The notes: generated by a model from the sequence alone, not told the origin. DNA of 64,000 nt from K23-9 sp049680365 (GCA_049680365.1 JBAUHQ010000482.1:16969-80968), one strand, 5' to 3'. Counted from the first letter of the stretch, positions 16,424-26,505 are shown. Numbers and translations: made by a program.

Positions 16424-18907
16424 GTGGAACGTCGTCTGCTCTCTTTCATTATCGCGTCGACGGCGTTTTTCTTTTTCTACATCAGCATGCGTGTCATGTT
16501 TGCGCCGCCTCCTCCGGCGAATGTCGCGCAGGAGGTCGTGGAATTAGATGATCCAAATATCCAGCCAGCGGATGACAACGCAGTTGCTGACGATGAAAAA
16601 AAGACGGACGCAGCGGCGACAGACGGAAAGTCAGATGAGGTGAAAGCAGACGATGACACTCCGGTAATCCGAGCCGATCGGCCGGAGTGGTTGACGTTAG
16701 GATCGATGGACCCAGCAACGGGTTACCAGATGCTGGTGACGCTCAACAGCCGTGGCGGCGGTATCGAACGTATCGAACTGACAACACGCGACGAAGATAA
16801 CGCACTGAAATATCACCGCGTCGATGTACGGACCGGCTACTTGGGGTACTTCGCAGGCGAACCTGCAGCGAAGGAAAGCGGCGTCTTAGTCAATGTCGTC
16901 GGCCCCGGTACACCAGCTGCTCTGGCAAAGACATCCGATGGCACAGTGGGACTGCAGCCCGGAGACATCATCCTGTCAGTCGCGACGAAGCCGGTGACCA
17001 ACTCGGACGACATTTCCGAAGTGCTCAAAGAGTCTAAACCGGGCGATGAAGTGACTGTCGAAGTACTCCGTGGTTCTTCCGACAACGCAAACGATTCAGG
17101 CTCTTCACCTGCGACTCTCAATTTCACCGCCAAGTTAACGGAGCACCCATTGGACTTGGTCCGTTTGGCAAAGGACGGCGGCGAAGACCAGATCGATGGC
17201 AACCTTTCGCAACTTTCTTGCTTGGTCACACTGGGACAAGTTAATCGCAAAGGAATCGCTACCAACGATAGTTCGATTGCAGGTTTGGCCGATCCAGCAA
17301 AACTAGTTTGGAATGCCAAGTTAGACGATGCATCCAGGGAAGCTGTCTTCGACGTCGAACTTTCAGCAGCAGAAATGAAATCGATCGGCGGCCAATCCGT
17401 GCGCCTTCGACGCACCTATTCGTTGGCACCCGATAGCTATGTCTTGGACATGTCCGTCCAAGTGGAAAACTTGGGTGACGCACCGCAAAAGTTGGCTTAC
17501 CGTTTGAATGGTGTAAATGGCGTCACGATGGAAGGCTGGTGGTACAGCAACAAAATTAATCCAAGCTGGAGCCGAGCCGCTGCCCGCGACGTGACTTACA
17601 AAACGGTCGCCGACGGACGCCAACTAATGACGGGCTGCAACGTATTAAAGCACGTGCGGAAGAACCCAAAAGAAAAAGACGAAGTGATTTTTGCCGAGAA
17701 TGGCGACTCATCGCAACGCGAATTGAATTATATCGGCGTGGACGCACAGTACTTCAACTGTGCCTACATTCCGCCTGCAGACGAGTCGACGATGTCGTAC
17801 TTCCGCCGCGCAACGGCGACAATCATCGCGAACGAATCGAAGATCAAAAAGCACCAAGAGCACGGCGTCAACACCTCGTTCTACTTGGACAGCGTCGTCC
17901 GTGACGTTCCCGCTGGTGCTGCACTTGGACACAAGTTTCGACTTTTCGCAGGCCCCAAACAGCCGGAAATCGCTGAGGCTTACGGATTGAGCGACACGAT
18001 CTACTATGGCTGGTTTGCGTGGTTTGCCAAAATCTTGGTGGTCGTGCTGCACAAGCTTTATTCGTTGGTTGGAAACTACGGCGTCGCCATCATTTTGCTA
18101 ACCGTCATGGTTCGCGGCATGATGTTCCCGCTTAGCCGCAAAGCAGCGGTTAACGCACAGCGAATGCAGGAACTGGCTCCCGAACTAAAGAAGATTGCCG
18201 AGAAATACAAAGACGACATGGAAGGTCGTTTGAAAGCCCAACGTGAACTTCAACAACGTGTCGGATTTAATCCTTTAGCGGGTTGTTTGCCGATGTTCTT
18301 GCAGTTGCCAATCTTCATTGGACTTTATCGCGCCTTGTCCGTCGACATTGAACTTCGACAAGCGGCCATGTCGTCGGCAACGTCTTGGGCGTCCAACCTG
18401 TCGGGCCCCGACATGTTGTCGCGTTGGGACGGTTGGTTGATGGAATATTTCTCCGGTCGCGGCACCGGCTGGTTGGGTCCCTACTTCAATATTTTGCCCG
18501 TGTTCGTGGTCTTGTTGTTTTTGACTCAGCAAAAATTGTTCATGCCACCGCCGACGGACGAGCAAACAGCGATGACTCAAAAAGTGATGGGCTTCATGAC
18601 ACTGTTCATGGGTCTGTTCTTCTTCCGCGTCCCTGCCGGCCTGTGCTTGTATTTCATCGCCAGCAGCTTGTGGGGCATCTGCGAACGCATCCTGGTCAAA
18701 AAGACGTTGCCAAAAGGCAAGCACTTTGACATGGACGCCATCAGCGCCGCGTCTGCGGGTGGCGGCACGATCACCTTGGAAGGGAAAGCGAAAAAGAAGG
18801 AGACGCTAGCTGATAAAATTCGCCATCAGATCAAGCCACCCGAAGAAAAGCTCCCGCCCCCAAACAAACGTAAACGCCCGCCATCAGGCGGCAACAAAAA
18901 GAAGTAG
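16424..18907 (+). CDS. yidC: Membrane protein insertase YidC with embedded PDZ domain
   Basis: YidC inserts proteins into the cytoplasmic membrane. The GTG at 16424 is preferred (827 residues) because it begins with ERRLLSFIIASTAFFFFY, the usual amino-terminal anchor. A long periplasmic region follows; inside it, about residues 145-235 read as a PDZ domain (GPGTPAAL, then GLQPGDIILSV and TNSDDISEVL), which is not part of the canonical YidC P1 domain. The P1 beta-sandwich resumes after it (LRRTYSLAPDSYVLD). The C-terminal insertase core is intact: TVMVRGMMFPLSRK with the conserved groove Arg near 562, the cytoplasmic hairpin QRMQELAPELKKI, NPLAGCLPMFLQLPIFIGLY, and further membrane helices. 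The tail is Lys-rich, as in ribosome-contacting YidC proteins. Confidence 0.95.
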   Translation: MERRLLSFIIASTAFFFFYISMRVMFAPPPPANVAQEVVELDDPNIQPADDNAVADDEKKTDAAATDGKSDEVKADDDTPVIRADRPEWLTLGSMDPATGYQMLVTLNSRGGGIERIELTTRDEDNALKYHRVDVRTGYLGYFAGEPAAKESGVLVNVVGPGTPAALAKTSDGTVGLQPGDIILSVATKPVTNSDDISEVLKESKPGDEVTVEVLRGSSDNANDSGSSPATLNFTAKLTEHPLDLVRLAKDGGEDQIDGNLSQLSCLVTLGQVNRKGIATNDSSIAGLADPAKLVWNAKLDDASREAVFDVELSAAEMKSIGGQSVRLRRTYSLAPDSYVLDMSVQVENLGDAPQKLAYRLNGVNGVTMEGWWYSNKINPSWSRAAARDVTYKTVADGRQLMTGCNVLKHVRKNPKEKDEVIFAENGDSSQRELNYIGVDAQYFNCAYIPPADESTMSYFRRATATIIANESKIKKHQEHGVNTSFYLDSVVRDVPAGAALGHKFRLFAGPKQPEIAEAYGLSDTIYYGWFAWFAKILVVVLHKLYSLVGNYGVAIILLTVMVRGMMFPLSRKAAVNAQRMQELAPELKKIAEKYKDDMEGRLKAQRELQQRVGFNPLAGCLPMFLQLPIFIGLYRALSVDIELRQAAMSSATSWASNLSGPDMLSRWDGWLMEYFSGRGTGWLGPYFNILPVFVVLLFLTQQKLFMPPPTDEQTAMTQKVMGFMTLFMGLFFFRVPAGLCLYFIASSLWGICERILVKKTLPKGKHFDMDAISAASAGGGTITLEGKAKKKETLADKIRHQIKPPEEKLPPPNKRKRPPSGGNKKK

Positions 18908-18922
18908 GACAAGGGGAAATGT

Positions 18923-18954
18923 AGCCATCACGCTCCCAGTGATGGCTGCGTTTT
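18923..18954. terminator. Intrinsic terminator after yidC
   Basis: A perfect nine-base-pair stem, AGCCATCAC (18923-18931) with GTGATGGCT (18939-18947), seven-base loop, then GCGTTTT. It begins 16 bases after the yidC stop and lies before the convergent methyltransferase gene, so it may stop transcription from both sides. Confidence 0.75.
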
Positions 18955-18974
18955 GCAAAGTGCTGCGGACAACG

Positions 18975-19700
18975 CTATTTCTTCGTCGCGTCAATCAGGT
19001 AGCGAAACGACAGTAAGTGCAATGGCTTTATGGAAGTAAAGGCATTGGCGGCTTTCCAAATCCAATGCGTGCGTGGATTCAAAAAGCTGATGATGGTGTT
19101 GTCGTAACGTACCTGTACATCAAACTGCTTTCGCAGTTTGCTTGGCAATGTCATTTGATTTTGTGTAAACAGTCGCCATTCAGATCGACGACGCGCGTGG
19201 TACCACGTGATCGATGGATTCATCAAGTTAGGCTCGACCGCGATGAAGCGACCGCCAGGCTTCAGCACACGCGTTATTTCGCTCAACGCCTTGGGGATGT
19301 CTGAAACGTGATGCAGAAAATCCCAGCAATGAACCACGTCCATCGATTCGTTTTCGAAATCCAGGTCGAGGGCTGAGCACTGTTGGACACGGCAATTTTG
19401 CAAATGATGTTGTTCGATCAGCCGTCTTGCTTCGTCCAACATCTCGCCGCTCACATCGACGCCGATGATACTTTGGGCATGCTGGCTAAGCAGCGGGTAA
19501 TAGAATCCGGTGCCACAACCTAAATCCAGCAACCGGCCTGCCTTGGTTGGAAAGAGCCGATGGAAGGCTTTTTCCAGCAATCCAGCGACGATTGGATTCT
19601 TTTCCAATATCTCCGTATCGAATCGCTGGAAGTACAGCGGATTCTTGTCCGTCGTGACGCGGTCGTAGTGCTGGCGGTTCTGATCCACGTCATGAAACAC
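18975..19700 (-). CDS. Class I SAM-dependent methyltransferase
   Basis: 241 residues. The SAM-binding motif I is LLDLGCGTGFY (near 58-68), followed by GVDVSGEML with the ribose-contacting Asp and by VHCWDFLHHVSDIPKAL and the post-motif block LKPGGRF, as in UbiE/Methyltransf_11 proteins. There is no membrane segment except a weakly hydrophobic C-terminus. The substrate is not readable. Its position beside the glycan genes that follow suggests a lipid or sugar acceptor, but that is inference. It is divergent from the TMTC-like gene with 169 bases between them. Confidence 0.88.
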   Translation of the reverse strand: MFHDVDQNRQHYDRVTTDKNPLYFQRFDTEILEKNPIVAGLLEKAFHRLFPTKAGRLLDLGCGTGFYYPLLSQHAQSIIGVDVSGEMLDEARRLIEQHHLQNCRVQQCSALDLDFENESMDVVHCWDFLHHVSDIPKALSEITRVLKPGGRFIAVEPNLMNPSITWYHARRRSEWRLFTQNQMTLPSKLRKQFDVQVRYDNTIISFLNPRTHWIWKAANAFTSIKPLHLLSFRYLIDATKK

Positions 19701-19869
19701 AGGCTGGGCTCGATTCGTCTTGTTGATTGGGGGTGTCGTGCGTACGGTACTAAAATTCGTTCAGCAAAACAGGCAACATTGGACAAGATAACGTGATTGC
19801 TATCGATTGATCGACATCGATGGCAATCAAGTCAAGCTCCATTTCATCACAAATGAGTCAGCCATCTGC

Positions 19870-21801
19870 ATGACTTCGCCCTCCGAAAAGACTGACTCGT
19901 CACGCCAAACCAGTGTAGCCGCACGTTGGGGTTGGTATCTGCTGGGCACTATGGTTTTGGCAGCAGTGACTTGGCTGATGTATGCCCGATCGTTGAACTA
20001 CGAGCTGATTTTTGACGACTTGCCCACGATCACTAGCAACGATTCGATTCAACAACTCTTTCCGCTTTTTGGTGCCGACGGTGGCTACGGCCCGCTGAAA
20101 CCCAAACCCAGCACGCCAGTGACCGCGCGTCCCTTGGTCAGTTTGGCATTTGCAATTAACTATCACTTTGGCGGTGAAGTCCCCTATGGGTACCGCCTTG
20201 CACACATAGCAATGCACGTTGCAACTGCATTGCTGTTGTGGGCGATCGTTGCATTCACGCTCAAGCAACCATGTTTTTCTGGACGTTTTGGGGCGAGTCG
20301 GCATCCACTTGCTTTTGGGGCAGCGATGCTGTGGATGGTTCACCCCTGCCATACCGAAACGATCATCTATTTGACGCAGCGCACCGAACTGATGATGGGC
20401 TTCTTCTATCTGCTGACGGTCTATCTCAGTTTGCTGTATTGGCAAAGCAACTCGTTGTTGGCCCGCGCGATTTGTTTGCTGCTCGCATCGCTTGCTTGCG
20501 TGTCAGGGATTCTATGCAAAGAAATGATGGCGTCCGTTCCGGCGATGGTTTTGCTGTACGAGTGGACGTTTATGCCGGGCACGATCGGCCAACGCATCAA
20601 ACGGTCGTGGCCGCTGTACTTTGGACTCGCACTGAGTTGGATTCCAATTGCGTGGCTGTACAGCACGGGATACACGACACCGCTGGCTGGATTCAACAAC
20701 ACGATCTCGGCGGTTGACTGGTGGATGACACAAGCCAACGCGTTTTTTGTCTACTGGAAAACGACGTTCGTCCCGTATCCTCTGGTCTTGCATCATCAGG
20801 TTCCAACACTCACCAGCATGTCCGAAGCATGGCCAGGTGTGGTGGGATTGACGATCTACGGCATCGTTACGCTTTGGCTGCTTTGGCGGCGCAGCGCGAT
20901 CGGATACGTTCTGATTTGGTTTTTTGCAGTTTTGTCACCCACGCTGATCGTGCCGCTCCCACAAGAAGAAATTTCCGAACGCAGACTTTATGTCCCACTC
21001 GCTGCCTTGGCGCCGCTGCTGGTCGTTGGACTATTTCATCTATTCGCAAAACCAACTGCGGAGTCACTACCGACGTCACAGAGTACGTCGGCAACTGGCA
21101 AATGGGGCACCGTCGCTGTCGTTGCGTGTTGCGTTGTGGCCAGTGTTGTAGTCAGCATCAAAACCATGCCGCGACTTAGCAGTCGTCAGTTCATTTGGGC
21201 CGAAGTGTTGAAGCACGAACCCGACAATGCGTACGCAATGATGTGCCAAGGTTGCGTCGAATTCAATTTGGGCGAACACCAATCGGGGCTCGAAAAGATG
21301 CAGCGTGCCTTTGACGCACGCCCCGACCAGAAGATGGGCGTGATCTCGTTCACGACGGCGTTGGAAGACATGGGTTATCGCAAACGAATCGTCGACGTGT
21401 ATCGTAAAGCGGTGCAAGCTAACCCGTCAGAACCGATGCTTCGCTATAACCTGGCCTTCTGGTTGGAAAAAAGCGGCAAAGTCCAGCAAGCCATCGATGC
21501 CTATCGCGAAACACTCAAGTATGCTCCACAAGATCAAGCCGCACACACAAACTTGGCGTCATTGCTTGCCGATGTCGATCGACTTCCGGATGCGATTGAA
21601 CACTTCGAGGCGGCTGCCGACATCAATCCCGACTTTGACAACTGCATGAACCTGATGACGGCCTACTTGCAAACACAACAGTTAGACAAAGCGGCCCTTG
21701 CTGCCGAGAAGCTGCTGGTCGCGGCCAAAAATGAAGGCAAGGAAGAAGTCGCACAACGGATTCAGCGTAGCCTGGATGCGATGCAAGGAGCCTCGCTGTG
21801 A
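19870..21801 (+). CDS. TMTC-like GT-C membrane glycosyltransferase with C-terminal TPRs
   Basis: About 643 residues (ATG at 19870; an in-frame start at 19807 is less likely). The N-terminal two thirds is polytopic. After the first membrane helix comes LIFDDLPTI with D49/D50, the acidic motif in the first external loop of GT-C glycosyltransferases, then RPLVSLAFAINY and HPCHTETIIYLTQRTELM, which resemble eukaryotic TMTC and related bacterial proteins. The last 200 residues contain at least four tetratricopeptide repeats (examples: PDNAYAMMCQGCVEFNLG, PSEPMLRYNLAFWLEKSG, PQDQAAHTNLASLLADV). The usual donor for this fold is a polyprenyl-phosphate sugar. The role, transfer of a sugar to an exported protein or glycan, is inferred from family. 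Confidence 0.75.
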   Translation: MTSPSEKTDSSRQTSVAARWGWYLLGTMVLAAVTWLMYARSLNYELIFDDLPTITSNDSIQQLFPLFGADGGYGPLKPKPSTPVTARPLVSLAFAINYHFGGEVPYGYRLAHIAMHVATALLLWAIVAFTLKQPCFSGRFGASRHPLAFGAAMLWMVHPCHTETIIYLTQRTELMMGFFYLLTVYLSLLYWQSNSLLARAICLLLASLACVSGILCKEMMASVPAMVLLYEWTFMPGTIGQRIKRSWPLYFGLALSWIPIAWLYSTGYTTPLAGFNNTISAVDWWMTQANAFFVYWKTTFVPYPLVLHHQVPTLTSMSEAWPGVVGLTIYGIVTLWLLWRRSAIGYVLIWFFAVLSPTLIVPLPQEEISERRLYVPLAALAPLLVVGLFHLFAKPTAESLPTSQSTSATGKWGTVAVVACCVVASVVVSIKTMPRLSSRQFIWAEVLKHEPDNAYAMMCQGCVEFNLGEHQSGLEKMQRAFDARPDQKMGVISFTTALEDMGYRKRIVDVYRKAVQANPSEPMLRYNLAFWLEKSGKVQQAIDAYRETLKYAPQDQAAHTNLASLLADVDRLPDAIEHFEAAADINPDFDNCMNLMTAYLQTQQLDKAALAAEKLLVAAKNEGKEEVAQRIQRSLDAMQGASL

Positions 21802-21880
21802 ATTGCCGCGAGATCTTTACTGTCAGTTTCGTTGAAGAATCCATCACGACGACCACTGCGTCTTTAACTGAAAGCTCCGT

Positions 21881-23332
21881 ATGCGCGTCGGAGTGATTGG
21901 TGCCGGACCTGCTGGGCTGACCGCCGCGTTGGAACTTCAACGCGGTGGCGCGTCGGTTGATGTATTCGAAGCGAGTGGTTGCGTTGGCGGCTTGTCGCGC
22001 AGCTTGGAACTTTGGGGGCAGCGAGTTGATATCGGCCCCCATCGTTTTTTTAGTACCGACGAACGAATCAATCGTTTTTGGCTGGACATCGTTGGCGACC
22101 ACTACCAGATGGTGAATCGGCTAACTCGAGTCTACTTTCGCGGACAGCTGATTGACTATCCGATTCGGCCGCTCAGCGCAATGCGCAAACTCGGTTGGCT
22201 GGACGCGACAAGTTGCTTGACCAGCTATTTGAAAGAAAAATTGAAACCAAGTCGCATCGAAGGCGAAGGATCATTTGAGTCTTGGGTGACGTCGCGATTC
22301 GGCAAGCGACTCTTTGAGATGTTCTTTCAGTCATACAGCGAGAAACTCTGGGGCATTCCCTGTGACCAACTGAGTGACGATTTCGCGGCACAACGGATCA
22401 AAAATTTTTCGTTAGGTGAAGCGATCGCCAGCGCCGTGCTTCCGGGACGTCAAAAACGACACAAGACTCTCGTCGACCAATTCGCCTACCCTGTCGGTGG
22501 CACCGGCGCGGTCTATGCATCGATGGCAAACCAACTACAGGACCTCGGCGGCCGCATCCATTTGAAATCGCCCGTCACAAAAGTCGTTCGGGACACCTGC
22601 CGCGTGACAGGCGTCCAAATCGATGGCGGCGAAACGATCGCATTGGATCATGTCGTTTCCACAATGCCGTTGTCCTTGTTGGTGGGAGCTCTAGATGCAC
22701 CGGACAATCCGGTGCCGACCGCAGTGCAAAATGCCATTGAATCACTACGCTTTCGCAATACATTGTTGATTTATTTACACATTGATTCGGACCAAGTCTT
22801 TGATGATCAATGGGTTTACATTCAGTCGCCCGATGTCAGTGCGGGCCGCGTGACGAACTTTCGCAACTGGATTCCCGACCTGTACGGCGATCAGCAAACC
22901 ACGGTGCTGGCTGTCGAGCGGTGGTGTGACAGCGCGGATCCAGAGTGGACGGCCGACGAGAACGATTTGATCGAACACTGCAGCAAAGAACTTCGTGAGA
23001 TCGGACTACTTGAATCACAGAAAGTCTTGGACGGTCACGTGCTGCGAATTGCTCGTTCGTATCCGATCTACGAAAAGGGCTACCAAAAACACATCGACAG
23101 CGTGGCGGATTATTTATCCAAGATTCAGGGTATTTCGCCGATTGGGCGCAACGGCGCTTTTAAATACAACAACCAGGACCATAGCATTCTGATGGGGCTA
23201 CTGGTTGCGCAGAATATTCTTCACAGCGCGAACCATGATCTGTGGCATGTCAACTCCGATTCGGAAAGCTACCACGAACGAACAATCATCACCGAAACGG
23301 GCTTAGTTCATTCGGACACAGCGACTCAATAA
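21881..23332 (+). CDS. FAD-dependent oxidoreductase (protoporphyrinogen oxidase/UDP-galactopyranose mutase-like)
   Basis: 483 residues. The Rossmann dinucleotide motif is GVIGAGPAGLTAALEL at the very N-terminus, and FEASGCVGGLS follows with the ribose-binding Glu. IGPHRFFSTDERIN is characteristic of a branch of amine-oxidase-like flavoproteins found in polysaccharide clusters; the C-terminal block has ISPIGRNGAFKYNNQDHS in the FAD-closing position. It is not a desaturase or haem enzyme in any obvious way: neighbours are glycan genes, 79 bases upstream the TMTC-like gene and downstream GDP-fucose genes. A nucleotide-sugar or polyprenyl-sugar substrate is the most likely reading; the reaction is not established. 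Confidence 0.75.
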   Translation: MRVGVIGAGPAGLTAALELQRGGASVDVFEASGCVGGLSRSLELWGQRVDIGPHRFFSTDERINRFWLDIVGDHYQMVNRLTRVYFRGQLIDYPIRPLSAMRKLGWLDATSCLTSYLKEKLKPSRIEGEGSFESWVTSRFGKRLFEMFFQSYSEKLWGIPCDQLSDDFAAQRIKNFSLGEAIASAVLPGRQKRHKTLVDQFAYPVGGTGAVYASMANQLQDLGGRIHLKSPVTKVVRDTCRVTGVQIDGGETIALDHVVSTMPLSLLVGALDAPDNPVPTAVQNAIESLRFRNTLLIYLHIDSDQVFDDQWVYIQSPDVSAGRVTNFRNWIPDLYGDQQTTVLAVERWCDSADPEWTADENDLIEHCSKELREIGLLESQKVLDGHVLRIARSYPIYEKGYQKHIDSVADYLSKIQGISPIGRNGAFKYNNQDHSILMGLLVAQNILHSANHDLWHVNSDSESYHERTIITETGLVHSDTATQ

Positions 23333-23341
23333 AGTTGCGTA

Positions 23342-26206
23342 CTACTGCTTGTTGGATTGTCCGACAGCAATGCGATCGGGTCTGGCGGAACTGACGGCTA
23401 GTGCCAGCCAACCGTCGCGAATCTCCAGCTGACTAATTTCGGCATCCGCAAGCGATTCACTACTGACGAACGTTTCGTTGGTTAACGGAATGCTGTTGTT
23501 GGGTGAAAAGACCTTGTTAAAGATCGCTCTGATGGGCAGTCGTTGTCGCATCGACATGCCTGGGCCACTGATGCTCAAGTGCCCCTCACGCACCAATTTG
23601 GCTTGCAGTCCGTCCACTTCGGCACGATATCCGGCACGAACAATAAAGCGATTGAGCTCGCCGCCCTTGGCACGGCTCAATTCCACCACACGCATGGTGA
23701 TCCAAAGAATGCCGTCCTCCATTTCGACGGTGATGGGTCGATTCTTTGTAAACTGAATGCTCACATCCGTTGGAATATCCTCGGGAAGCTTTGTTTTTGG
23801 TCGACCGAAAATCTCCATTGTGTTATCGAGAGCCGCTTGCAAAGTGATCGGCTCGCCTAATGGCACAACTCGTTCGAGCGTATTATTGAACGCCGACTGA
23901 TTGATCTGAACACTGATCAGACTGTCGCTAGGGGCGCGTGGTCGCGGCGTTGACGCGCCAACCTGCCAGTCTCCAGCCAAGCGATAGCGAGCAATCAAAC
24001 GCTGATCCGTCGTTTGCATGTCGACGACTTCCGGCTGCAATCGCAAGGAATTAAACGGCCCCATCACGACGTCGTTCAATTGGGTCGTGGCTTTTTCGAC
24101 TTTCAACTCCAGTCGCTCATCGATTCCGTCAGCGATCTGGTCCTTCATGCGACGATTAGCGATCCGCGACGTGATGCTTGATCGTTCGTGGTATTTTGCT
24201 GCAATCATGTTTCTAGCCAAGGAGCCAAGCAGTGGCCAGTTGTCATATTGCGATACAACATCACGTAGCCGGGTATTGCCTTGGACATCAATCTCCGAAT
24301 CGCCCAGGTTCACGCCGGCAGGCGAAATTTCGACCGGAGTAGCCGCAACGAAACCTGAATCACCCCGAGTTCGCACCAAAGATTGGCCTTTGCGACCAAT
24401 GCTGTGAGTTCGAACGTTGCCCTCTGTTTCTAAGGTGAACGACCAGCGGTCATTGGCGGGCTGAAGCTGCAAATCCAGTTGACTGTTGATGTGGCTAATC
24501 CCACTGACTCGGCTGCCCAACATGTTGGTCCGAACGTTCACGCTGGTCTGTGGCACATCTGGCACCAAACGTCGCAGCATGTCCTGGCTGATCGCTGTTC
24601 GTATATTGGCATTTCGATAACACGAATCAATTGCGTCGGCGACTTGAACAGCCCCAGCATTTCCGGAGAAGCGGAGCGTTTGAGTTGTACTTGCAATTTC
24701 GATTCCAGCCAAATCAATCGCATCGGACTCTTGTCGCTCGACTTGGTTTAGCAAAGCCGCGTAGTCGACCGGCTTGCTGGTCCATGGTTGCAGCGCTACG
24801 ACCAATTGTTTTACCGAACTTCGATCAAGCCACTGTTGCTGAACAGTGTCTAGTCCGTGCCACTCGATGCGTGATAAAACTCGCTGCGCAATAAAGCTAC
24901 GCTGATCGATATGATCACCTGACGCAGCTTTGATGATTTCCAAAAGCATCAAGTAATCACTCCAGCCGCTGGCATCGCCAGTGGCGACGATGTCCGATTG
25001 CACCTGTTCAACCAACGCCAAGACTTGATTCCCGTTGTCAGCACTGAGTTCATTGTGCTGGAACTGATTTGCGTTTGAAACCACCGACCAGACGGGTGCC
25101 CAGACCGTGACTCGGCGGTTCACGGCATAAGCCGCCTGCAGCCAACGAATCTGAGCCTGCCGTTGCGGCACTTCTTCGGCTTGAACGAGGGCCTGTCGCG
25201 AAAGTGTGTCCAAGTCGCGAATCAATTCAATTGCCTCGGGTTCGCCGAGTCGTGGCATTGTACGCAAGGTATCCAATCGAGACTGCACTTGCGCGGCCCA
25301 ATCCGTTATCACAACGGATGATGCACTATCACTTGCGGTTGCTTGCGAAAGCCGTTGAAGCTGTTCGTTTAATTTTGGTGTTACAGGCCATGTGCTGGGG
25401 TTACCTGAAAGTGCTGACCGAGCGACGGTGTCCAGTCTTTCGCGTTCGCTCTGATGAGCCTCTATGCCAATCTGATCATCGGATTCATCAAACTGCTCCG
25501 TCGGTTCTTCTGTATTTCGAGGCACCACCTTTGCCAAATTGGCGATCGATTTCGGCATCACTGATTCGCGTGGCGTTGGCGGTTGCGGAATCACGTCTGC
25601 GTTTAAGTCTGCTTTCTTCGAATCGATATCATCCAGCGGTTCAACCGCAACAGGAATTTCCTGTGTCACGATACCGGGAGTCGCCGAAGCGATCGATTGC
25701 TCTAAAGGCAGTTGGTCCAACTGATTTGCAGGAGACTCCAAACCCATTTGAGGCGTTGTGTCGCCAGAAGCCTGCGTCTGAAACGGAATCTGACGCAGCA
25801 GGTTCATCCCTAAAGAATGGTCGGTCGAAGTTTCTTCGCCCGCGATCCGATTGGCAGCTGTCATATCGCCATTGAACAAGTCTTGCGAAAGCTCGCTCAA
25901 TGACGCGACTATGTCGTTAACAGTCTCGACCGTCAGCGGCTGAACATCTCGCGACGGAATCTGCGTGGCGGCGTAAAGTTCGTTCGCATCACGTTGCAAG
26001 TCGTCAGCAGAAATTGCTAGCTGCTCAGAGGGAGGGGCTGCTGTCTCCAACTCGCCTGAATGTTGAAACTTTGCCCATTCAGCTTCGAAACGACTGGCAA
26101 CGGACCTCCAGTTCCCACTCTCGAAAGGCGAAATCAGGGAAATCAGGATGATCAGAGTCGAAGTAAATGCGGGCCAGAAGAAAAGGGCGCGCCGAACGTC
26201 GTTCAT
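23342..26206 (-). CDS. Large membrane-anchored protein of unknown function
   Basis: About 954 residues; I recognise no family. The ATG at 26206 is preferred, placing a single hydrophobic segment (residues about 5-25, ALFFWPAFTSTLIILISLIS) at the N-terminus as an uncleaved anchor. Residues 40-260 are acidic, Gln/Pro-rich and probably disordered. The middle is helical with many Gln and Arg residues. The C-terminal third (about 560-950) is beta-rich, with alternating patterns such as NTRLRDVVSQYDNWPLLG and QINQSAFNNTLERVVPLGE that may be repeated lipid- or glycan-binding modules. It ends nine bases from the convergent FAD oxidoreductase gene and is divergent from fcl, so a cell-envelope role is plausible but unproven. 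Confidence 0.6.
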   Translation of the reverse strand: MNDVRRALFFWPAFTSTLIILISLISPFESGNWRSVASRFEAEWAKFQHSGELETAAPPSEQLAISADDLQRDANELYAATQIPSRDVQPLTVETVNDIVASLSELSQDLFNGDMTAANRIAGEETSTDHSLGMNLLRQIPFQTQASGDTTPQMGLESPANQLDQLPLEQSIASATPGIVTQEIPVAVEPLDDIDSKKADLNADVIPQPPTPRESVMPKSIANLAKVVPRNTEEPTEQFDESDDQIGIEAHQSERERLDTVARSALSGNPSTWPVTPKLNEQLQRLSQATASDSASSVVITDWAAQVQSRLDTLRTMPRLGEPEAIELIRDLDTLSRQALVQAEEVPQRQAQIRWLQAAYAVNRRVTVWAPVWSVVSNANQFQHNELSADNGNQVLALVEQVQSDIVATGDASGWSDYLMLLEIIKAASGDHIDQRSFIAQRVLSRIEWHGLDTVQQQWLDRSSVKQLVVALQPWTSKPVDYAALLNQVERQESDAIDLAGIEIASTTQTLRFSGNAGAVQVADAIDSCYRNANIRTAISQDMLRRLVPDVPQTSVNVRTNMLGSRVSGISHINSQLDLQLQPANDRWSFTLETEGNVRTHSIGRKGQSLVRTRGDSGFVAATPVEISPAGVNLGDSEIDVQGNTRLRDVVSQYDNWPLLGSLARNMIAAKYHERSSITSRIANRRMKDQIADGIDERLELKVEKATTQLNDVVMGPFNSLRLQPEVVDMQTTDQRLIARYRLAGDWQVGASTPRPRAPSDSLISVQINQSAFNNTLERVVPLGEPITLQAALDNTMEIFGRPKTKLPEDIPTDVSIQFTKNRPITVEMEDGILWITMRVVELSRAKGGELNRFIVRAGYRAEVDGLQAKLVREGHLSISGPGMSMRQRLPIRAIFNKVFSPNNSIPLTNETFVSSESLADAEISQLEIRDGWLALAVSSARPDRIAVGQSNKQ

Positions 26207-26505
26207 ACCAGTGTGCTTCCATGCAAAAAGTATCAGTAAGCCATCGGCGCGCATCTTGCGCGCTTTGGCTACCTATCAGAATCGGCCTCTGAGCGGCAAT
26301 CATCCAGTGGTGCTTCCCGCAACCTGACGAAAGTTGTTTCTCAACAAAAATGCTCGCAAATAGGGAGGTTCCTAGAGCCCAGAAAAACGAGAAAAGCGTT
26401 GAAGATAGGGCAAAGTTGGCCCCCATGGTCACACCAGAAAGGACATTGGTAAAACACTAGCAAACTCGCGCAGACTTCGTGGTCCCTACAGTTTACAATC
26501 CCTGC

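Noticed and set aside
16837..17415. 192-codon reading frame antisense to yidC
   Set aside because: Lies opposite the PDZ and P1 coding region; no start or family.
25204..25875. 223-codon reading frame antisense to the large anchored protein
   Set aside because: No domain, no ribosome site, and composition of a shadow frame.
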